Below, one piece after another: positions 62,656-64,000 of a stretch of 64,000 bases of DNA; the stretch's first letter is position 1; each line of letters starts with the position of its first letter. The DNA comes from a bacterium (lineage in GTDB: Bacteria > Actinomycetota > Acidimicrobiia > Spongiisociales > Spongiisociaceae). The notes beneath the pieces are model-generated. The model had not been told where the DNA came from. It did no database searches and saw only the letters and a program-made list of their open reading frames with translations. The position numbers and the translations under genes are program-made. The DNA is taken from assembly GCA_028821575.1 (NCBI GenBank), contig JAPPFW010000086.1, forward strand, positions 1 through 64,000. Reading direction: 5' to 3'.

Positions 62656-64000
62656 ATGCGGGTCGCCCTGATCTCCACGTACGAGCTCGGTCGCCAGCCG
62701 ATCCACCTAGCCTCTCCCGCCGCCCTCCTCCGGGGCCACGGCCACGAGGTGAGGACGCTCGATCTGGCGGTCGAACCGTGGGACGAGGACTTGGTGGCCT
62801 GGGCCGAGGCGATCGCTTTCAGCACCCCCATGCACACAGCTCTCCGGCTTGCAACGGCCGCCGCCGACCGGGTCAGAGCAGGCCGGACAGGCGTCCAGCT
62901 CGCGGCATATGGCCTGTACGCCTCCGTGGCAGGTACTGAAGGACCGTTCGACCGCGCCATCGCCGGTGAGTACGAGCGGCAACTGCTCGAGTGGGTCGGT
63001 TCGATCGAGGAGGGGATCCCCTCGACGGGAAACACCACCTACCGGGGCCGCTCGGCGTTCCAGGTACCGGATCGGTCCGGTCTGCCCGGCCTCGCAAGGT
63101 ACGCGCGGCTGCAATGCGGCCCGGACTCCGCATTGGTGGGATCGGTCGAGGCGAGCCATGGCTGCAGGCATCAGTGCCTCCATTGCCCGCTACCGACCGT
63201 CTACTCGGGACGGTTCCGGGCGGTTCCCGCCGCAACCGTACTCGCCGACATAGAGCGCCTGGTGGAGGCAGGAGCAGGCCATATCACCTTCGGAGACGCG
63301 GACTTCTTCAACGGACCCAGGCATTCGCTCCGGATCGCGACGGAGATGCACCGGCGCTGGCCGCATTTGACCTACGACGCAACCATCAAGGTCGAGCACC
63401 TGAGACAGTACGAGTGCGACCTGCCGACCCTCGTGGAGACCGGGTGCCTGTTCGTCGTCTCCGCGTTCGAGGTGATGAACGATCGCATCCTCTCGATCCT
63501 CGACAAGGGCCACACCGCCGCCGATGCCTCCCTGGTGGTTCATGCGAGCCGCGGGATCGGATTCGAGGTGCGACCTACCTGGCTCCCCTTCACACCCTGG
63601 ACATCGATCGAGGATGTTGCGGACATCTTCTCGTTCGTCGTCTCCCATGACCTGGTCGACCTGACCGATCCGGTCCAGTTGAGCATCCGCCTGCTCGTGC
63701 CACGCGGCTCCCTCCTGGCCGAGCATCCGGCCTTCCTCCCGTACCGCGGCGACTATGACACAGCTCGGGCCACCTACCGGTGGCAATCCCCCGATCGGCG
63801 GGTGGACACCCTCGCAGACGAACTCGCAGCTCTGGCCGAGGAAGGAACCCACCTGCCACCGAGCACCACCTTCGCTCGGATGTGGCGCAGCACGTTGCTA
63901 GCCGGCGATCGCGACCCCAGGCCTGCCGACTCTATTCCCCAGGGCGCGACCGTCGGCAGGCCGCGCCTTACCGAACCCTGGTTCTGCTGATCGGAGCCAA
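62656..64000 (+). CDS. Radical SAM protein with probable selenocysteine in a C-terminal CU(S)EP tail
   Basis: 444 codons from the ATG at 62656 to a TGA at 63988, but the TGA is probably selenocysteine. An N-terminal Rossmann-like, B12-domain-like region (~1-115) precedes the radical SAM barrel with the Fe-S motif Cys170-x3-Cys174-x2-Cys177 (ASHGCRHQCLHCPLP). The frame ends TEPWFC, then TGA-TCG-GAG-CCA, so read-through gives Cys-Sec-Ser-Glu-Pro. That corresponds to the tail of the family I recall as CUAEP/CCAEP-tail radical SAM (seleno)protein. The hairpin needed for UGA decoding would lie beyond the window edge. It is divergent from the lipoprotein gene by 67 bp. Substrate unknown. Confidence 0.85.

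Noticed and set aside
61134-63038. Extension of the lipoprotein upstream to 63038
   Set aside because: It would run antisense through the radical SAM gene; the signal peptide and lipobox fix the start at 62588.

Overview
The window looks like the chromosome of a high-GC actinomycetote. The evidence is a WhiB-family Fe-S regulator, mycothione reductase, a DUF3107 protein, a 13E12-type (DUF222) HNH protein, PspC-domain envelope-stress proteins, a lipoprotein with an Ala/Thr-rich linker, and several GTG/TTG or apparently leaderless starts. The many phosphotriesterase-like, amidohydrolase and P450 genes would fit an Acidimicrobiia-like, environmental or uncultured lineage, but that placement is inference.

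Left half, 1-31 kb: catabolic and accessory genes. Positions 1-9.2 kb hold an amidohydrolase cut by the window edge, a phosphotriesterase-like hydrolase, a 2-hydroxyacid dehydrogenase and a five-gene peptide/opine-type ABC transporter. Positions 9.2-13.0 kb hold a PspC/LiaF-like membrane protein divergent from a PspC-histidine kinase and its LuxR-type regulator. After an SDR and an AT-richer TPR membrane protein come a class V aminotransferase, a TPP decarboxylase-like enzyme and a D-aminoacylase-like amidohydrolase (15-19.4 kb). A patchwork of accessory genes follows (19.4-24.9 kb): a NYN nuclease behind a promoter and two intrinsic terminators, an orphan DUF6922-like gene, an HNH protein, a fossil IS110 transposase, mycothione reductase and a Phd/VapC toxin-antitoxin pair. 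Positions 25-31 kb repeat the phosphotriesterase/amidohydrolase theme with a class III aminotransferase and a P450, then a YceI lipid-binding-type protein. A compact restriction-modification pair (31.5-33.2 kb) closes this half.

Right half, 33-62.6 kb: an almost unbroken minus-strand housekeeping run. It reads lysA-hom-thrC, rho-rpmE-DUF1385-prfA-(86 aa)-prmC-tsaC, glyA, atpZ-atpI-atpBEFHAGDC, and further right rsmI-tatD-rsmA-ispE, tRNA-Gln-glmU-prs-yjbQ, and whiB. Ku and DUF3107 lie on the plus strand inside it, beside tRNA-Arg. Perfect CRP/GlxR-type palindromes (TGTGA-N6-TCACA) stand before the ATP synthase operon and before whiB. Heptanucleotide tandem repeats sit directly against or close to the stop codons of rho, thrC, tsaC, ku and rsmI.

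The last gene, at the right edge, is a radical SAM protein whose apparent stop is a UGA in the context Cys-UGA-Ser-Glu-Pro. This matches the tail of a radical SAM selenoprotein family, so the UGA probably encodes selenocysteine and the gene probably continues beyond the window.
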